This document shows, piece by piece, positions 1 to 9,229 of a stretch of 50,603 nucleotides of DNA. Each line of letters starts with the position of its first letter. Within the stretch, counting starts at the first letter, position 1. A model generated the notes under the pieces. It saw only the letters and a list, made by a program, of their open reading frames with translations. It was not told the origin of the DNA and ran no database searches. A program made the translations under genes and the position numbers. This stretch comes from an uncultured Bacteroidaceae bacterium. GTDB lineage: Bacteria > Bacteroidota > Bacteroidia > Bacteroidales > Bacteroidaceae. The DNA lies in assembly GCA_944321635.1 (NCBI GenBank), contig CALULY010000018.1:1-50603 (forward strand), read 5' to 3'.

Positions 1-2432
1 TTTGCAACTTTCTCGTCAAGCAACGCGAAGTCGAGCACCTCGGTGACATCATCGACATAGTGGAAGGTGACACCTTTAATATATATAGGCTCAATGTCCT
101 GTATGTCGCGCTCATTCTCTCGGCAAATCAGTATGTCGGTGATGCCTGCCCGCTTTGCAGCGAGTATCTTCTCCTTGATGCCACCTACCGGGAGCACCTT
201 GCCGCGCAGCGTCATCTCGCCAGTCATGGCAAGGTTCTTCCTGACTTTGCGCTGTGTCAGTGCGGAGGCGATGGCGACGACCATCGTTATCCCGGCTGAA
301 GGGCCGTCCTTGGGTATCGCTCCCTCGGGGACATGGACGTGGATGTTCCAGTTGTCAAAGACTTCGTAGGGGATGCCAAGCGATGCGGCATGGGAATGCA
401 CGTACTCAAAGGCCAGCATAGCCGACTCCTTCATCACATCCCCGAGGTTGCCGGTCAAGGTGAGTTTGTTGCCCTTGCCCTTGCTAAGGCTCGTCTCGAT
501 GAACAGTATCTCGCCGCCCACCGCCGTCCACGCCAATCCGGTCACTACGCCGGCATAATCATTGCCTTGGTATTTGTCGTTGAAGTACACCTCCTTGCCG
601 AGATAGAAAGCGAGGTTGTCCGGCTTTATCACCTCGTCGTGCAGAGCGCCCTCGTCGGCGTAGTAGCGAGCTTGCTTCCTCATCACCTTGTTTATCTTCT
701 TCTCCAGCTCGCGCACGCCGCTTTCACGGGTGTAGGACTCGATCATCTTCTCGATGGCGGGCTTGGTGAAACGCATCTTGGTGCCCGCCAGCCCGTTGGC
801 TTCAAGAGCTTTGGGGATGAGGTGGCGGCGCGCTATCTCCACCTTTTCTTCCATTATGTAACCGCTCACCTCGATGAGTTCCATGCGGTCAAGCAACGGC
901 GGCGGGATAGTCCCGATGTCGTTGGCCGTGGCAATGAACATCACCTTGGACAAATCATAGTCGAGGTCGAGGTAATTGTCGTGGAAGGCATTGTTCTGCT
1001 CCGGGTCGAGCACTTCGAGCAACGCCGACGACGGGTCTCCCTGACGGTCGGCCCCCACCTTGTCTATCTCGTCAAGGATGAACACGGGGTTGGACGAGCC
1101 GGCTTTGATGAGCCCTTTGATTATCCTGCCCGGCATGGCCCCGATGTACGTCTTGCGGTGGCCGCGGATCTCCGCTTCGTCATGCACCCCGCCGAGCGAC
1201 ATACGGATGTACTTGCGCTTCAGCGCGGCGGCTATGGACTTGCCGAGCGACGTCTTGCCCACGCCGGGAGGGCCGTAGAGGCATATTATCGGTGACTTGA
1301 AATCTTTCTTCAGCTTCAACACGGCCAGGTGTTCCAGGATGCGCTCCTTGACCTTCTTTAGTCCGAAGTGGTCTTTGTCGAGCGTCCTCTCCGCGTTCTT
1401 TATGTTGAGATTGTCCTCGGTGTACTCTCCCCATGGCAGGTTGAGCATCGTCTGGAGGTAGTTGAGCTGCACGCTGTAATCGGGCGATTGCGAGTTCATC
1501 CGCGTCAGCTTGTTCAATTCCTTTTGGAAGAACTCGGCGACGTCCTTGCCCCACTTCTTTTCCTGCCCTTTCTTGTAGAGCTCGTCGTACTCCTGGTCTT
1601 CAGCCGAGTCGCCCAGCTCGTTCTGGATAGTCTTCATCTGCTGCTGGAGGAAGTACTCGCGCTGCTGCTGGTCGATGTCCTCCTTCGCCTTGGAAATGAT
1701 GGAAGCCTTGATCTCGGCGTACTGTATCTCCCTGTTGAGCACCTCAAGCAAGTGGAATGCCCGCTGCGACAACGTAGGGAAACTGAGCAGGCGTACTTTC
1801 TCATCCTTGGAAATCGGGAAGTTGGCGCAGACAAAATTGATCATGGACTGCTGGTTGCCGATGTTTTGCACGGCGAAGCCGAGTTCCCCCACCCCGCCGG
1901 TGTCCGTCGTCTTGACAAACTTCATAACCCTGTCCTTGCAGCTATCGACCAGCATCTTGTAGCCCTCGTCCTTGCCGTCTGGGGCAATCTCCTCGTAGGG
2001 TGCGATGTGCCCTTGCAGGTAGGGGTCGGTCAGGGCTATGTCGCTCAGCGTTATGCGTGTCAGCCCGTGCAGTATGACCGTCACCGACTGGTCGGGCATC
2101 TCCAGCACGCGCACAATCTTGGCCAGCGTGCCGACGGTGTGCATATCGACAAACTCGGGGTAATCTACATCTGCGTTTATTTGGCAAAAGACGGCTATCT
2201 CAAGGTCGTCCTTCATGGCGGTGCGTATGAGTTTGAGCGAAGAGTTGCGCCCCACGCTCACGGGCATCACTATCCCGGGGAACAAGACCATGTTGCGCAG
2301 CGGCAACACCGGGAACATCTTGTCCCAATCAAGGTGCTCGACAATCGCGTCGGCGTTGCCATCGACGTCGGCAATCAGCGAAAACGGGTTGTCGCCCTCG
2401 GTGTCATTGAATAAATGCTTCTTAATTATCAT
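1..2432 (-). CDS. lon: ATP-dependent protease Lon (C-terminus cut by window edge)
   Basis: Cytosolic AAA+ serine protease that degrades misfolded and regulatory proteins. The ATG at 2432 opens [10 protein letters not shown]; the frame stays open to base 1, about 810 codons, so only the last few residues are missing for a family near 810-820 aa. Order of parts: N-terminal substrate-binding LAN domain with [13 protein letters not shown] (about 40-55), coiled linker, AAA+ module with Walker A GPPGVGKT at 387-394 and a Walker B ending in LDEIDK, then the protease domain with PKDGPSAG carrying the nucleophile near Ser712 and GGIKEK carrying the catalytic lysine near 753. All key residues are intact. 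A TAnnTTTG promoter lies 25 bases upstream and the gene is divergent from glnS, with repeat R1 in between. Identification is very secure. Confidence 0.97.
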   Translation of the reverse strand, partial: MIIKKHLFNDTEGDNPFSLIADVDGNADAIVEHLDWDKMFPVLPLRNMVLFPGIVMPVSVGRNSSLKLIRTAMKDDLEIAVFCQINADVDYPEFVDMHTVGTLAKIVRVLEMPDQSVTVILHGLTRITLSDIALTDPYLQGHIAPYEEIAPDGKDEGYKMLVDSCKDRVMKFVKTTDTGGVGELGFAVQNIGNQQSMINFVCANFPISKDEKVRLLSFPTLSQRAFHLLEVLNREIQYAEIKASIISKAKEDIDQQQREYFLQQQMKTIQNELGDSAEDQEYDELYKKGQEKKWGKDVAEFFQKELNKLTRMNSQSPDYSVQLNYLQTMLNLPWGEYTEDNLNIKNAERTLDKDHFGLKKVKERILEHLAVLKLKKDFKSPIICLYGPPGVGKTSLGKSIAAALKRKYIRMSLGGVHDEAEIRGHRKTYIGAMPGRIIKGLIKAGSSNPVFILDEIDKVGADRQGDPSSALLEVLDPEQNNAFHDNYLDLDYDLSKVMFIATANDIGTIPPPLLDRMELIEVSGYIMEEKVEIARRHLIPKALEANGLAGTKMRFTKPAIEKMIESYTRESGVRELEKKINKVMRKQARYYADEGALHDEVIKPDNLAFYLGKEVYFNDKYQGNDYAGVVTGLAWTAVGGEILFIETSLSKGKGNKLTLTGNLGDVMKESAMLAFEYVHSHAASLGIPYEVFDNWNIHVHVPEGAIPKDGPSAGITMVVAIASALTQRKVRKNLAMTGEMTLRGKVLPVGGIKEKILAAKRAGITDILICRENERDIQDIEPIYIKGVTFHYVDDVTEVLDFALLDEKVA

Positions 2433-2456
2433 AAGTGATTCGTGTGCAATGAGCCG

Positions 2457-2464
2457 CAAATTTA
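2457..2464 (-). promoter_or_regulatory. lon promoter -7 element
   Basis: Minus-strand TAAATTTG matches the Bacteroidetes -7 consensus TAnnTTTG and ends 25 bases before the lon ATG. I see no good TTTG -33 box at the usual 19-21 base spacing, so strength is uncertain. Confidence 0.55.
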
Positions 2465-2547
2465 GTCATTTCGGATTGTTTCCTAAAATTTTAAGTTTCC
2501 TTATGACTGGCATCGAGGGCGCGGGGTGCGGCGGGCTTGGCTGGCGG

Positions 2548-2706
2548 GACGGGCATAAACTTTGATTGGGTCTGGCATAAAGTTCCATTAGGTAGGACAT
2601 AAAGTATATTCAGAAGTTTTGTTTTTACTTTATGTACGGGGGAAGGCAACTTTATGTCCTACCTAATGGAACTTTATGTCCGGCCTCTCCAAGGTTTATG
2701 CCCGTC
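2548..2706. repeat. Long nested inverted repeat R1
   Basis: Member of the six-copy family. Outer arms 2548-2560 and 2694-2706 are perfect 13-bp complements (GACGGGCATAAAC). Inner arms 2574-2605 and 2649-2680 match at 31 of 32 positions and share the private unit sequence TTCCATTAGGTAGGA. Within each arm the CATAAAG/CATAAAC motif recurs every 23 bases or so. The 43-base centre holds an AT-rich stretch (TATTCAGAAGTTTTG) and another ACTTTATGT. It fills the 363-bp divergent gap between the lon and glnS promoters, so a cruciform or hairpin here could affect both. No coding sequence is seen in this gap. Confidence 0.9.
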
Positions 2707-2733
2707 CCCGGGGGCGATTGCGCGGCGCGGGGC

Positions 2734-2764
2734 TTTGTTTTTGTTGGGACACTTCCTAACTTTG
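2734..2764 (+). promoter_or_regulatory. glnS promoter (-33 and -7)
   Basis: TAACTTTG at 2757-2764 fits TAnnTTTG; TTTG at 2734-2737 lies exactly 19 bases upstream, fitting the Bacteroidetes -33 box. The glnS start is 31 bases downstream. It lies just outside repeat R1. Confidence 0.7.
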
Positions 2765-2795
2765 CGCCCATTATTTCACCCACAATCATCAGACA

Positions 2796-4502
2796 ATGGC
2801 AGAGACGACCAACAATGAAACAGAGGGCAAGAGGAGCCTCAATTTCATAGAACAAGAGATAGAGAAAGACCTCGCACAAGGCAAAAACGGGTCGAAAGTG
2901 CAGACCCGCTTCCCGCCAGAACCCAACGGCTACCTGCACATAGGGCACGCCAAGGCGTTTTGCCTGGATTTCGGCGTAGCGGAGGAATATGGCGGCGTGT
3001 GCAACCTGCGGTTTGACGACACCAACCCTGCCAAGGAGGACACGGAATATGTCGAGTCCATCATGGAGGACATCAAGTGGCTTGGCTACCGGTGGGCAAA
3101 CGTCTACTACGCGTCCGACTACTTCCAGCAGCTGTGGGACTTTGCCGTCAGGCTCATCAAGGAGGGCAAGGCATACGTTGACGAACAGACCTCGGAGCAG
3201 ATAGCCGAGCAGAAAGGCACGCCCACGCGCCCCGGGACGGAAAGCCCGTTCCGCAACCGCCCTGACGAGGAGAGCCTGGAGCTGTTCCACAAGATGAACT
3301 CGGGCGAGATCCCCGAGGGAGCGATGGTCCTGCGCGCCAAAATCGACATGGCCAACCCCAATATGCACTTCCGCGACCCGGTGATCTACCGCATCATACA
3401 CCACCCCCACCACCGCACGGGGAGCAAGTGGAAGGTTTACCCGATGTACGACTTCGCGCACGGCCAGAGCGACTACTTCGAGGGCGTGACCCATTCGCTC
3501 TGCACGTTGGAATTCACAGTGCACCGCCCGTTGTACGATTACTTTATAGATGAATTAAAGGAGGGCAAGGACCTCGACGACAACCGCCCGAGGCAGATAG
3601 AGTTCAACAGGCTGAACCTGACCTACACCGTGATGAGCAAGAGGAAACTGCTCGCGCTCGTCAAGGAAGGGCTCGTGGCAGGCTGGGACGACCCCCGTAT
3701 GCCGACGCTCTGCGGGCTGCGGCGCAGGGGCTACACGCCGGAAGCCATCAAGAACTTCATCGCGATGATAGGCTACACCAAATTCGAGGCGTTGAATGAC
3801 ATCTCGATGCTCGAAGCCGCCTGCCGCGAAGACTTGAACAAACACGCCACGAGGGTGTCCGCCGTGCTCAACCCGGTGCGCCTCGTCATCGACAACTACC
3901 CTGAAGGGCAAGTGGAACTCCTGGAAGCCATCGACAACCCGGAGGATGAGAACTCGCCGACGCACACCATCGAGTTCAGCCGCAACCTGTGGATCGAGCG
4001 CGAGGACTTCATGGAAAACGCGCCAAAGAAGTACTTCCGCATGACACCTGGGCAGGAAGTGCGCCTCAAGAACGCTTACATCGTCCGCTGCACACATTGC
4101 GACAAGGACGACGACGGGAATATAACGGCAGTGCACTGCACTTACGACCCAGAGACACGCAGCGGTATGCCAGAGAGCGCAAGGAAAGTCAAAGGCACGC
4201 TCCACTGGGTCAGCTGCGACCACGCCGTCAAGGCTGAGGTGAGGCTGTACGACCGCCTGTTCAACGTCGAGAACCCTGGCGAGGAGAAGGATCGCGACTT
4301 CCGCGAGCTCCTGAACCCCGGCTCGCTGACAGTGCTGACCGAGTGCTACGTGGAGCGTTACCTGCTGCAGTTCAAGCCGCTCGACCACCTGCAATTCCAG
4401 AGGATCGGCTACTTCACCCCCGACAAGGACAGCACTGCCGACCACCTCGTCTTCAACCGCACCGTGTCGTTGAAAGACACTTGGAGCAAGATGAACAAAT
4501 GA
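2796..4502 (+). CDS. glnS: Glutaminyl-tRNA synthetase
   Basis: Charges tRNA-Gln with glutamine in the cytosol. The 568-aa protein is close to the E. coli length of about 554. Class I signatures are clear: PPEPNGYLHIGHAK near residues 41-54 contains the HIGH motif, and VMSKRKL near 279-285 is the KMSKS loop. The Rossmann catalytic core is followed by the two-part beta-barrel anticodon-binding region. The ATG at 2796 sits 31 bases after a good TAnnTTTG promoter and gives the usual charged N-terminus. A DUF4286 gene and ruvC follow closely, suggesting a translation and repair operon. A glutamyl-tRNA synthetase is the main alternative, but NGYLHIGHAKAF and overall layout favour GlnRS strongly. 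Confidence 0.96.
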   Translation: MAETTNNETEGKRSLNFIEQEIEKDLAQGKNGSKVQTRFPPEPNGYLHIGHAKAFCLDFGVAEEYGGVCNLRFDDTNPAKEDTEYVESIMEDIKWLGYRWANVYYASDYFQQLWDFAVRLIKEGKAYVDEQTSEQIAEQKGTPTRPGTESPFRNRPDEESLELFHKMNSGEIPEGAMVLRAKIDMANPNMHFRDPVIYRIIHHPHHRTGSKWKVYPMYDFAHGQSDYFEGVTHSLCTLEFTVHRPLYDYFIDELKEGKDLDDNRPRQIEFNRLNLTYTVMSKRKLLALVKEGLVAGWDDPRMPTLCGLRRRGYTPEAIKNFIAMIGYTKFEALNDISMLEAACREDLNKHATRVSAVLNPVRLVIDNYPEGQVELLEAIDNPEDENSPTHTIEFSRNLWIEREDFMENAPKKYFRMTPGQEVRLKNAYIVRCTHCDKDDDGNITAVHCTYDPETRSGMPESARKVKGTLHWVSCDHAVKAEVRLYDRLFNVENPGEEKDRDFRELLNPGSLTVLTECYVERYLLQFKPLDHLQFQRIGYFTPDKDSTADHLVFNRTVSLKDTWSKMNK

Positions 4503-4517
4503 TGCGAGGAGACGCGG

Positions 4518-4838
4518 ATGCTTATCTACAACACAACCTACCACGTCGAGGACGGCGACGCGAGGAACTTCCTCATCTGGATGACGCAGCACTACATCCC
4601 GACCGTCCTGCAATCGGGGCTGCTCTCAGCACCAAGGCTTGCCGAGGTGCTGAGCCACCGCGAGGATGGGACAAGCACCTACACCCTGCAATGGGAGGTC
4701 GAGAGCAGCAAGACGCTGCACGAGTGGCACACACGACAGGGCAGCGCGCTCAACGAGGAGCTATTGAAAATCTTCAAGGACAAGGTGGTGGGCTTCCCCA
4801 CCTTGCTTGAGGTGATGGACTTGCCGGATTATGATTAA
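4518..4838 (+). CDS. DUF4286 family protein
   Basis: A 106-aa soluble protein of unknown function matching my memory of DUF4286, a small family common in Bacteroidetes. It opens [12 protein letters not shown] and has no signal peptide or membrane segment. The size and predicted alternation of strands and helices (a strand at 2-8, a helix near 15-35, strands near 50-60) would fit a ferredoxin-like alpha/beta fold, but that is inference. It begins 15 bases after glnS and its last eight bases overlap the start of ruvC, so it is probably translationally coupled to ruvC. Function cannot be told from sequence. Confidence 0.8.
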   Translation: MLIYNTTYHVEDGDARNFLIWMTQHYIPTVLQSGLLSAPRLAEVLSHREDGTSTYTLQWEVESSKTLHEWHTRQGSALNEELLKIFKDKVVGFPTLLEVMDLPDYD

Positions 4839-5391
4839 GGACAAGGTGATCCTTGGCATAGACCCGGGGACTACGGTGATGGGTTACGGGATAATCCACA
4901 TCCTCGACAACAAGCCAGAAGTCGTGACGATAGGGGTCATCGAGTTGAGCAAATACTCCAACCACTACATGAAGCTAAAACGCATCTACGAGCGTGTGCA
5001 GTGGATCATCGACGCCTATCATCCTGACGAACTGGCTATCGAGGCCCCGTTCTTTGGCAAAAACGTGCAGTCGATGCTCAAACTGGGCCGGGCGCAAGGC
5101 GTGGCCATGGCAGCCGCGCTCAACCGCGACATCCCCATAACAGAGTATGCCCCCCTGAAGATAAAGATGGCAATCACCGGCAACGGACAAGCAAGCAAAG
5201 AGCAAGTGGCAAGTATGCTCAAACACATCTTCAAGTTGTCCGATGACATGATGCTGCCGCAACTCGACGCTACCGACGGACTGGCGGCGGCCTACTGCCA
5301 CTACCTGCAATCGAGCAGGCCGCAGGTCGAGAAGAAATACAAGGACTGGGGGGACTTCATCGCCAAAAACGAAGCACGCATCGTCAAATGA
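4831..5391 (+). CDS. ruvC: Holliday junction endonuclease RuvC
   Basis: Resolves Holliday junctions made during recombination, acting with the RuvAB branch-migration motor. The 186-aa length is near the usual 170-190. The RNase H-like fold carries its acidic residues: GIDPGT with Asp11, LAIEAPFF with Glu near 71, and [11 protein letters not shown] with two aspartates near 146-149. The ATG at 4831 overlaps the preceding gene by eight bases, and the next gene starts inside the ruvC stop region (ATGA at 5388), indicating a tight operon. ruvA and ruvB are not in the window, which is normal in this phylum. Confidence 0.96.
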   Translation: MIKDKVILGIDPGTTVMGYGIIHILDNKPEVVTIGVIELSKYSNHYMKLKRIYERVQWIIDAYHPDELAIEAPFFGKNVQSMLKLGRAQGVAMAAALNRDIPITEYAPLKIKMAITGNGQASKEQVASMLKHIFKLSDDMMLPQLDATDGLAAAYCHYLQSSRPQVEKKYKDWGDFIAKNEARIVK

Positions 5392-5582
5392 AAGCTAAAC
5401 GTCACATCATCATCCCGCTCATCCTGTTCGCTTACATCACGGTGATGGCAGCTGTTTTCCTGCCGCAAAACGACTATATGCCAACCACCGACAAAGTTTT
5501 CATCCTGTCTTTGGCCTATTTGCTCGTGGCGCTGGTATTCTTTCTGATGAAGGCAAGGGCAAAAAACAAAAGCGGCAAGTGA
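5388..5582 (+). CDS. Small two-span membrane protein, unknown
   Basis: A 64-aa protein with two hydrophobic segments (about residues 7-25 and 38-54) and a basic C-terminal tail ([10 protein letters not shown]), so it is likely a small inner-membrane protein with both ends in the cytosol. The ATG overlaps the ruvC stop by four bases (ATGA), and its stop TGA at 5580-5582 shares one base with the ATG of the glycerate kinase. Such tight packing on both sides argues that it is a real gene rather than a chance frame. I do not recognise a family and assign no function. Confidence 0.7.
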   Translation: MKAKRHIIIPLILFAYITVMAAVFLPQNDYMPTTDKVFILSLAYLLVALVFFLMKARAKNKSGK

Positions 5583-6727
5583 TGGTCAAGGTAGTCATCG
5601 CCTGCGACTCGTTCAAAGGTTCGCTCACATCCATCGAGGCCGCAGAGGCGATAGCCGAAGGGATAAAGGCCGCCGCGCCCGACTGTGCCATCACGACAAT
5701 CCCGGTCGCTGACGGCGGCGAGGGCACTCTTGACGCCTTGCAAAGCGCGGTCGATGCCAAAAAGATGACCACAAAGACATTAGACCCGCTGATGCGTGAG
5801 ATCAAAGCTCCATGGCTCATGCTTGAACGTGACGGCGCAAAGACCGCCGTCATAGAACTTGCAGCCGCCTCAGGTCTCACTCTGCTAAAGCAAGACGAAT
5901 TGAACCCGATGGCAACAAGCACCTACGGCACGGGCATCATGGTGAGAGAAGCCATTGCCCTCGGTTGCAAGGACATAGTGCTTACTCTCGGAGGCAGCGC
6001 GACTAACGACGGTGGAGCAGGAATGCTCGCAGCTCTTGGCATCGAGTTCTGGTGTGGCGACACCCGCGTAAGCATCCCGCGCGGCAAAGACATTGGAGAA
6101 ATAACACGATTCTCCTATACCAATATATATAAGGAAACGGAGCAAACACGCATCACCCTCGCTTGCGATGTCAACACCCCGTTTTGCGGCAAGCATGGGG
6201 CTGCATGGATGTTCGCACGCCAAAAGGGGGCAACCGACGAGATGATCAACGCCCTCGACAAGGGGCTGACACATTTTGCCGCCGTCATCAGGGCGCAAAC
6301 GGGCAAAGACATAACCAAAGAGCCCGGGAGCGGCGCGGCAGGAGGAGCTGCCGGGGGAATGCTCGCATTCACCAATGCACACATCGTCTCGGGAAGTGAT
6401 CTGGTCCTTGATTTAGCAAACTTTGGCACTGCCCTAAACAACGCTTCACTCGTCATCACTGGCGAGGGGCACATCGACACTCAAACGATGAAAGGCAAAT
6501 TGCCATACGTCGTGGCCTCCCGTGCGGCCGCACTTGGCATCCCGGTGCTCGCCGTCTGCGGCAAATGCGACCTGGACATCACCAACGAGAGATTGCCCTT
6601 CAAAGTCCTGGAGACCTGCCCCAAGGGCATGGCATTGACCATCGCCATGCAAAAGCAACAGGCCAAAGACAACATCAGCAAGGCCGTGACAGCCTATATG
6701 ACTGGCACATTAGGCAACAACGACTAA
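5582..6727 (+). CDS. Glycerate kinase (GlxK/GarK type)
   Basis: Phosphorylates D-glycerate, feeding it to lower glycolysis. The 381-aa protein has the type I glycerate kinase N-terminus VVIACDSFKGSL, VADGGEGT near residues 42-49, LGGSATNDGGAG near 138-149, GSGAAGGAAGG near 250-260 and the C-terminal ITGEGHIDTQT. All are hallmark motifs of this family, whose usual length is about 380. I chose ATG 5582, which overlaps the previous stop by one base (TGATG); a GTG at 5579 would add one residue. It is unrelated to the class II kinase found in other bacteria. Product of the reaction (2- or 3-phosphoglycerate) cannot be read from sequence, though this family normally makes the 2-phosphate. Confidence 0.92.
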   Translation: MVKVVIACDSFKGSLTSIEAAEAIAEGIKAAAPDCAITTIPVADGGEGTLDALQSAVDAKKMTTKTLDPLMREIKAPWLMLERDGAKTAVIELAAASGLTLLKQDELNPMATSTYGTGIMVREAIALGCKDIVLTLGGSATNDGGAGMLAALGIEFWCGDTRVSIPRGKDIGEITRFSYTNIYKETEQTRITLACDVNTPFCGKHGAAWMFARQKGATDEMINALDKGLTHFAAVIRAQTGKDITKEPGSGAAGGAAGGMLAFTNAHIVSGSDLVLDLANFGTALNNASLVITGEGHIDTQTMKGKLPYVVASRAAALGIPVLAVCGKCDLDITNERLPFKVLETCPKGMALTIAMQKQQAKDNISKAVTAYMTGTLGNND

Positions 6728-6734
6728 TATTTAT

Positions 6735-6742
6735 TAATTTTG
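6735..6742 (+). promoter_or_regulatory. Promoter -7 element for the DUF5063-exonuclease-methyltransferase operon
   Basis: TAATTTTG fits TAnnTTTG and lies only eight bases after the glycerate kinase stop and 18 bases before ATG 6761. It implies that the next three genes can be transcribed apart from the upstream run, and it excludes the TTG start at 6740, which would lie inside it. Confidence 0.55.
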
Positions 6743-6760
6743 CGCGAAACAAAAACGCCT

Positions 6761-7327
6761 ATGCCAACTGACAAAGACAAAGGGACAAGCATATACAACC
6801 GCGACACCATGGAGTTCCTGACTGTCGCCAAGCAATTCTGCGCATTTGTTGAAAGCACGGAGGGTATGAAAAGGGAGCTGTTTGTCAACACGATGCTCAA
6901 ACTGCTCCCACTGCTTTACCTGAAGGCAATTATGCTTGACAAGGTGGAACATGACGAAGATGTCTATCCTGAGACATTCGTGACAGAGGACAGCTATGAG
7001 GTGGTAAGGATAAACATAGCCTCGATAATGGGTGAACTCGACGATTACCTTGACGTGTTCATGGAAGACATGGTTTACAGCGACAAACCAATCCTTGCTA
7101 CAATCTCGGAAAACATCGCAGACATTTACCAAGATGTCAGGGACATGGTGTTTGCATTCCAACTCGAATACGAGGAAAGCCGCAAGGAAGCACTCGCGAC
7201 TTGCATCGACAACTTCGACACCATCTGGGGGCAAAAACTTGTCAACGTGATGAGGGCATTGCACAGTGCAAGGCACTCGGAACACGAATGCGACGACGAA
7301 AACTGCGGATGCCATGATAACGATTAA
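6761..7327 (+). CDS. DUF5063 family protein
   Basis: A 188-aa acidic, mostly helical protein of unknown function that I recognise as DUF5063 from the order of genes and the pattern LLPLLYLKAIMLDKVE. It lacks a signal peptide. The C-terminus is rich in His and Cys (ARHSEHECDDENCGCH), which may bind metal; that is inference. Start ATG 6761 is preferred to the upstream TTG because a TAnnTTTG promoter overlaps the latter. It overlaps the exonuclease gene by 14 bases. The same trio (DUF5063, DEDD exonuclease, RlmI-like methyltransferase) is, as I recall, common in Bacteroidales, suggesting a shared job in RNA maturation. Confidence 0.8.
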   Translation: MPTDKDKGTSIYNRDTMEFLTVAKQFCAFVESTEGMKRELFVNTMLKLLPLLYLKAIMLDKVEHDEDVYPETFVTEDSYEVVRINIASIMGELDDYLDVFMEDMVYSDKPILATISENIADIYQDVRDMVFAFQLEYEESRKEALATCIDNFDTIWGQKLVNVMRALHSARHSEHECDDENCGCHDND

Positions 7328-7961
7328 AGACACTATCTCAAAGCCCGAATTGGCGAATATGCCAAAGGTGGCATTCAAAGGCAACATCTACACCATCAGT
7401 TCCGAGGGCGAAATGAAAAAGGTGTTCCAGGCTCTCAAGCACTACAAAATCGTAGGGATTGACACCGAGACACGCCCGTCCTTCAAGAAAGGGAAGATGA
7501 ACAAAGTAGCCCTCCTGCAAATAGCAACCGACGACATCTGCTGGCTCATCAGGCTCAACATGACAGGCGTTACGAATGAAATCAAGGAATTCCTCGAAGA
7601 CAAAGAGATAAAGAAGATTGGCATTTCGCTCCGGGACGATTTCCGCCAGCTGAACAGTTGCAGGTCAATCACGCCGCAAGCATACGTAGAGTTGCAACAA
7701 TACGCAGAAAATTTCGGCATAAAGGACAAAAGCCTGCAAAAGATCTACGGAATCCTGTTTGACGAGAAGATTTCCAAAAGCCAACGCCTGACCAATTGGG
7801 AGTCGGACGAGCTGACCGAATCCCAAAAGTCCTATGCAGCGACAGACGCATGGGCTTGCTTGAAGATCTATGAACGCTTCAAGGACATGGAAGGCGACGG
7901 TTACGAAATCATCCACACCGAGAGCGACGAAAACGACAAACAAACACAAACATCAATCTGA
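7314..7961 (+). CDS. 3'-5' exonuclease, DEDDy family (RNase D-like)
   Basis: A 215-aa single-domain nuclease expected to trim 3' ends of RNA or DNA. The DEDD residues are visible: GIDTET near residues 49-54 (Asp, Glu), ISLRDD near 104-109 (Asp), and YAATDAWACLKIY near 169-181 with the final Asp. The fifth position is Tyr in AATDAWACLKIY or the preceding Tyr, placing it in the DEDDy group of RNase D and WRN-exonuclease relatives. No HRDC domain follows, unlike E. coli RNase D. ATG 7314 overlaps the previous gene by 14 bases; an earlier in-frame ATG at 7266 would extend deep into that gene. The stop shares a base with the methyltransferase start (TGATG). RNA rather than DNA as substrate is inferred from context. 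Confidence 0.87.
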   Translation: MITIKDTISKPELANMPKVAFKGNIYTISSEGEMKKVFQALKHYKIVGIDTETRPSFKKGKMNKVALLQIATDDICWLIRLNMTGVTNEIKEFLEDKEIKKIGISLRDDFRQLNSCRSITPQAYVELQQYAENFGIKDKSLQKIYGILFDEKISKSQRLTNWESDELTESQKSYAATDAWACLKIYERFKDMEGDGYEIIHTESDENDKQTQTSI

Positions 7962-9145
7962 TGGCATCATACAAGAAAGTTTACCTGAAGCCTGGCAAGG
8001 AGGAATCACTCAAACGTTTTCACCCATGGATATTTTCCGGCGCGATCATGCGGTTTGACCCACGCCCGGAAGAAGGGGAAATCGTCGATGTATACACCGC
8101 AAACGACGATTACATTGCCACCGGGCACTACCAGATAGGGAGCATCGCCATCCGCGTCCTCTCATTCAAGCAACGCACAATAGACAAGGATTTCTGGAAA
8201 GAGAGGCTTTCCATCGCGATGGACGTGAGACGGTGCATCGGCGTCGCAGGCAATCCCAACAACAACACTTACAGACTCGTCCATGGCGAGGGCGACAATC
8301 TGCCAGGGCTGATTATCGACATCTATGGCAAGACGGCTGTCATGCAAGCACACTCACCAGGGATGCACTTTGCCAAGGATGAGATAGCCGCAGCACTCAT
8401 GCAAGTGAACGACGAGGTGGAAAACATCTACTACAAGTCTGAGACTACCCTCCCCTACAAAGCGGAACTGGGACAAGAAAACGGTTTCATCGCAGGTGGC
8501 AGCTCTGACAACATTGCCATCGAGAATGGATTGAAGTTCCACGTCGATTGGCTCAAAGGACAAAAGACAGGCTTTTTCGTTGATCAAAGGGAAAACCGCG
8601 CACTGCTTGAGACCTACTCCAAGGGACGCAAAGTCCTCAATATGTTCTGCTACACTGGCGGTTTCTCATTCTATGCCATGCGGGGCGGGGCGGAAATCGT
8701 CCATTCCGTAGACAGTTCCGCAAAGGCTGTCGAGTTGACAGAGGCCAATATCAACCTCAACTTCCCCGGCGACACAAGGCACAAAGCATTCGCAGAAGAC
8801 GCATTCAGGTTCCTTGACAACATGGGCAACGATTACGACTTGATCATACTTGACCCTCCCGCATTCGCCAAACACAAGGAAGCCCTGCGCAACGCCTTGC
8901 AAGGCTACAAAAGGTTGAATGCAAAGGCATTGTCCAAGATCAAGCCAGGCGGCATAATCTTCACTTTCTCATGTTCCCAAGTTGTCACCAAGGAAAACTT
9001 CCGCAACGCAGTCTTTTCCGCATCAGCAATATCGGGCAGGAACGTGAGGATACTGCACCAACTGACACAACCCGCCGACCACCCTGTCAACATTTACCAC
9101 CCAGAAGGTGAATATTTGAAAGGGCTTGTGCTCTATGTGGAGTAG
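7961..9145 (+). CDS. Class I SAM-dependent rRNA methyltransferase, RlmI-like
   Basis: Predicted to methylate a cytosine of 23S rRNA (RlmI-type m5C chemistry). The 394-aa protein begins with a PUA-like RNA-binding domain (about 1-75, including RFHPWIFSGAI), then a linker domain with GFFVDQRENR near 204-213 and a Rossmann methyltransferase domain: NMFCYTGGFSFYA near 227-239 binds SAM, LDPPAFAK near 298-305 is motif IV, and FSCSQV near 343-348 carries the cysteine typical of this group. The length matches E. coli RlmI (396 aa). It is the last gene of the overlapping trio. The exact target base cannot be told from sequence. Confidence 0.9.
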   Translation: MASYKKVYLKPGKEESLKRFHPWIFSGAIMRFDPRPEEGEIVDVYTANDDYIATGHYQIGSIAIRVLSFKQRTIDKDFWKERLSIAMDVRRCIGVAGNPNNNTYRLVHGEGDNLPGLIIDIYGKTAVMQAHSPGMHFAKDEIAAALMQVNDEVENIYYKSETTLPYKAELGQENGFIAGGSSDNIAIENGLKFHVDWLKGQKTGFFVDQRENRALLETYSKGRKVLNMFCYTGGFSFYAMRGGAEIVHSVDSSAKAVELTEANINLNFPGDTRHKAFAEDAFRFLDNMGNDYDLIILDPPAFAKHKEALRNALQGYKRLNAKALSKIKPGGIIFTFSCSQVVTKENFRNAVFSASAISGRNVRILHQLTQPADHPVNIYHPEGEYLKGLVLYVE

Positions 9146-9192
9146 TTTAAAGTTAAATAATCTAAAATTACAATCAAAAAGACACCGACAAC

Positions 9193-9223
9193 TTGCATAC
9201 TACATGGGATGTCCCTACATTTG
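9193..9223 (+). promoter_or_regulatory. Promoter of the putative small RNA
   Basis: TACATTTG at 9216-9223 is a full match to TAnnTTTG, and TTG at 9193-9195 lies 20 bases upstream, the expected -33 position. No open reading frame follows directly; the transcript would begin near 9230 and meet a terminator at 9264-9297. Confidence 0.65.
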
Positions 9224-9229
9224 CAATGT

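Noticed and set aside
333..2414. Two long plus-strand frames (320 and 348 aa) opposite lon
   Set aside because: They are antisense shadows of a complete, motif-rich lon gene; their sequences are low in normal domain patterns and rich in His, Val and Leu, typical of GC-rich antisense frames.
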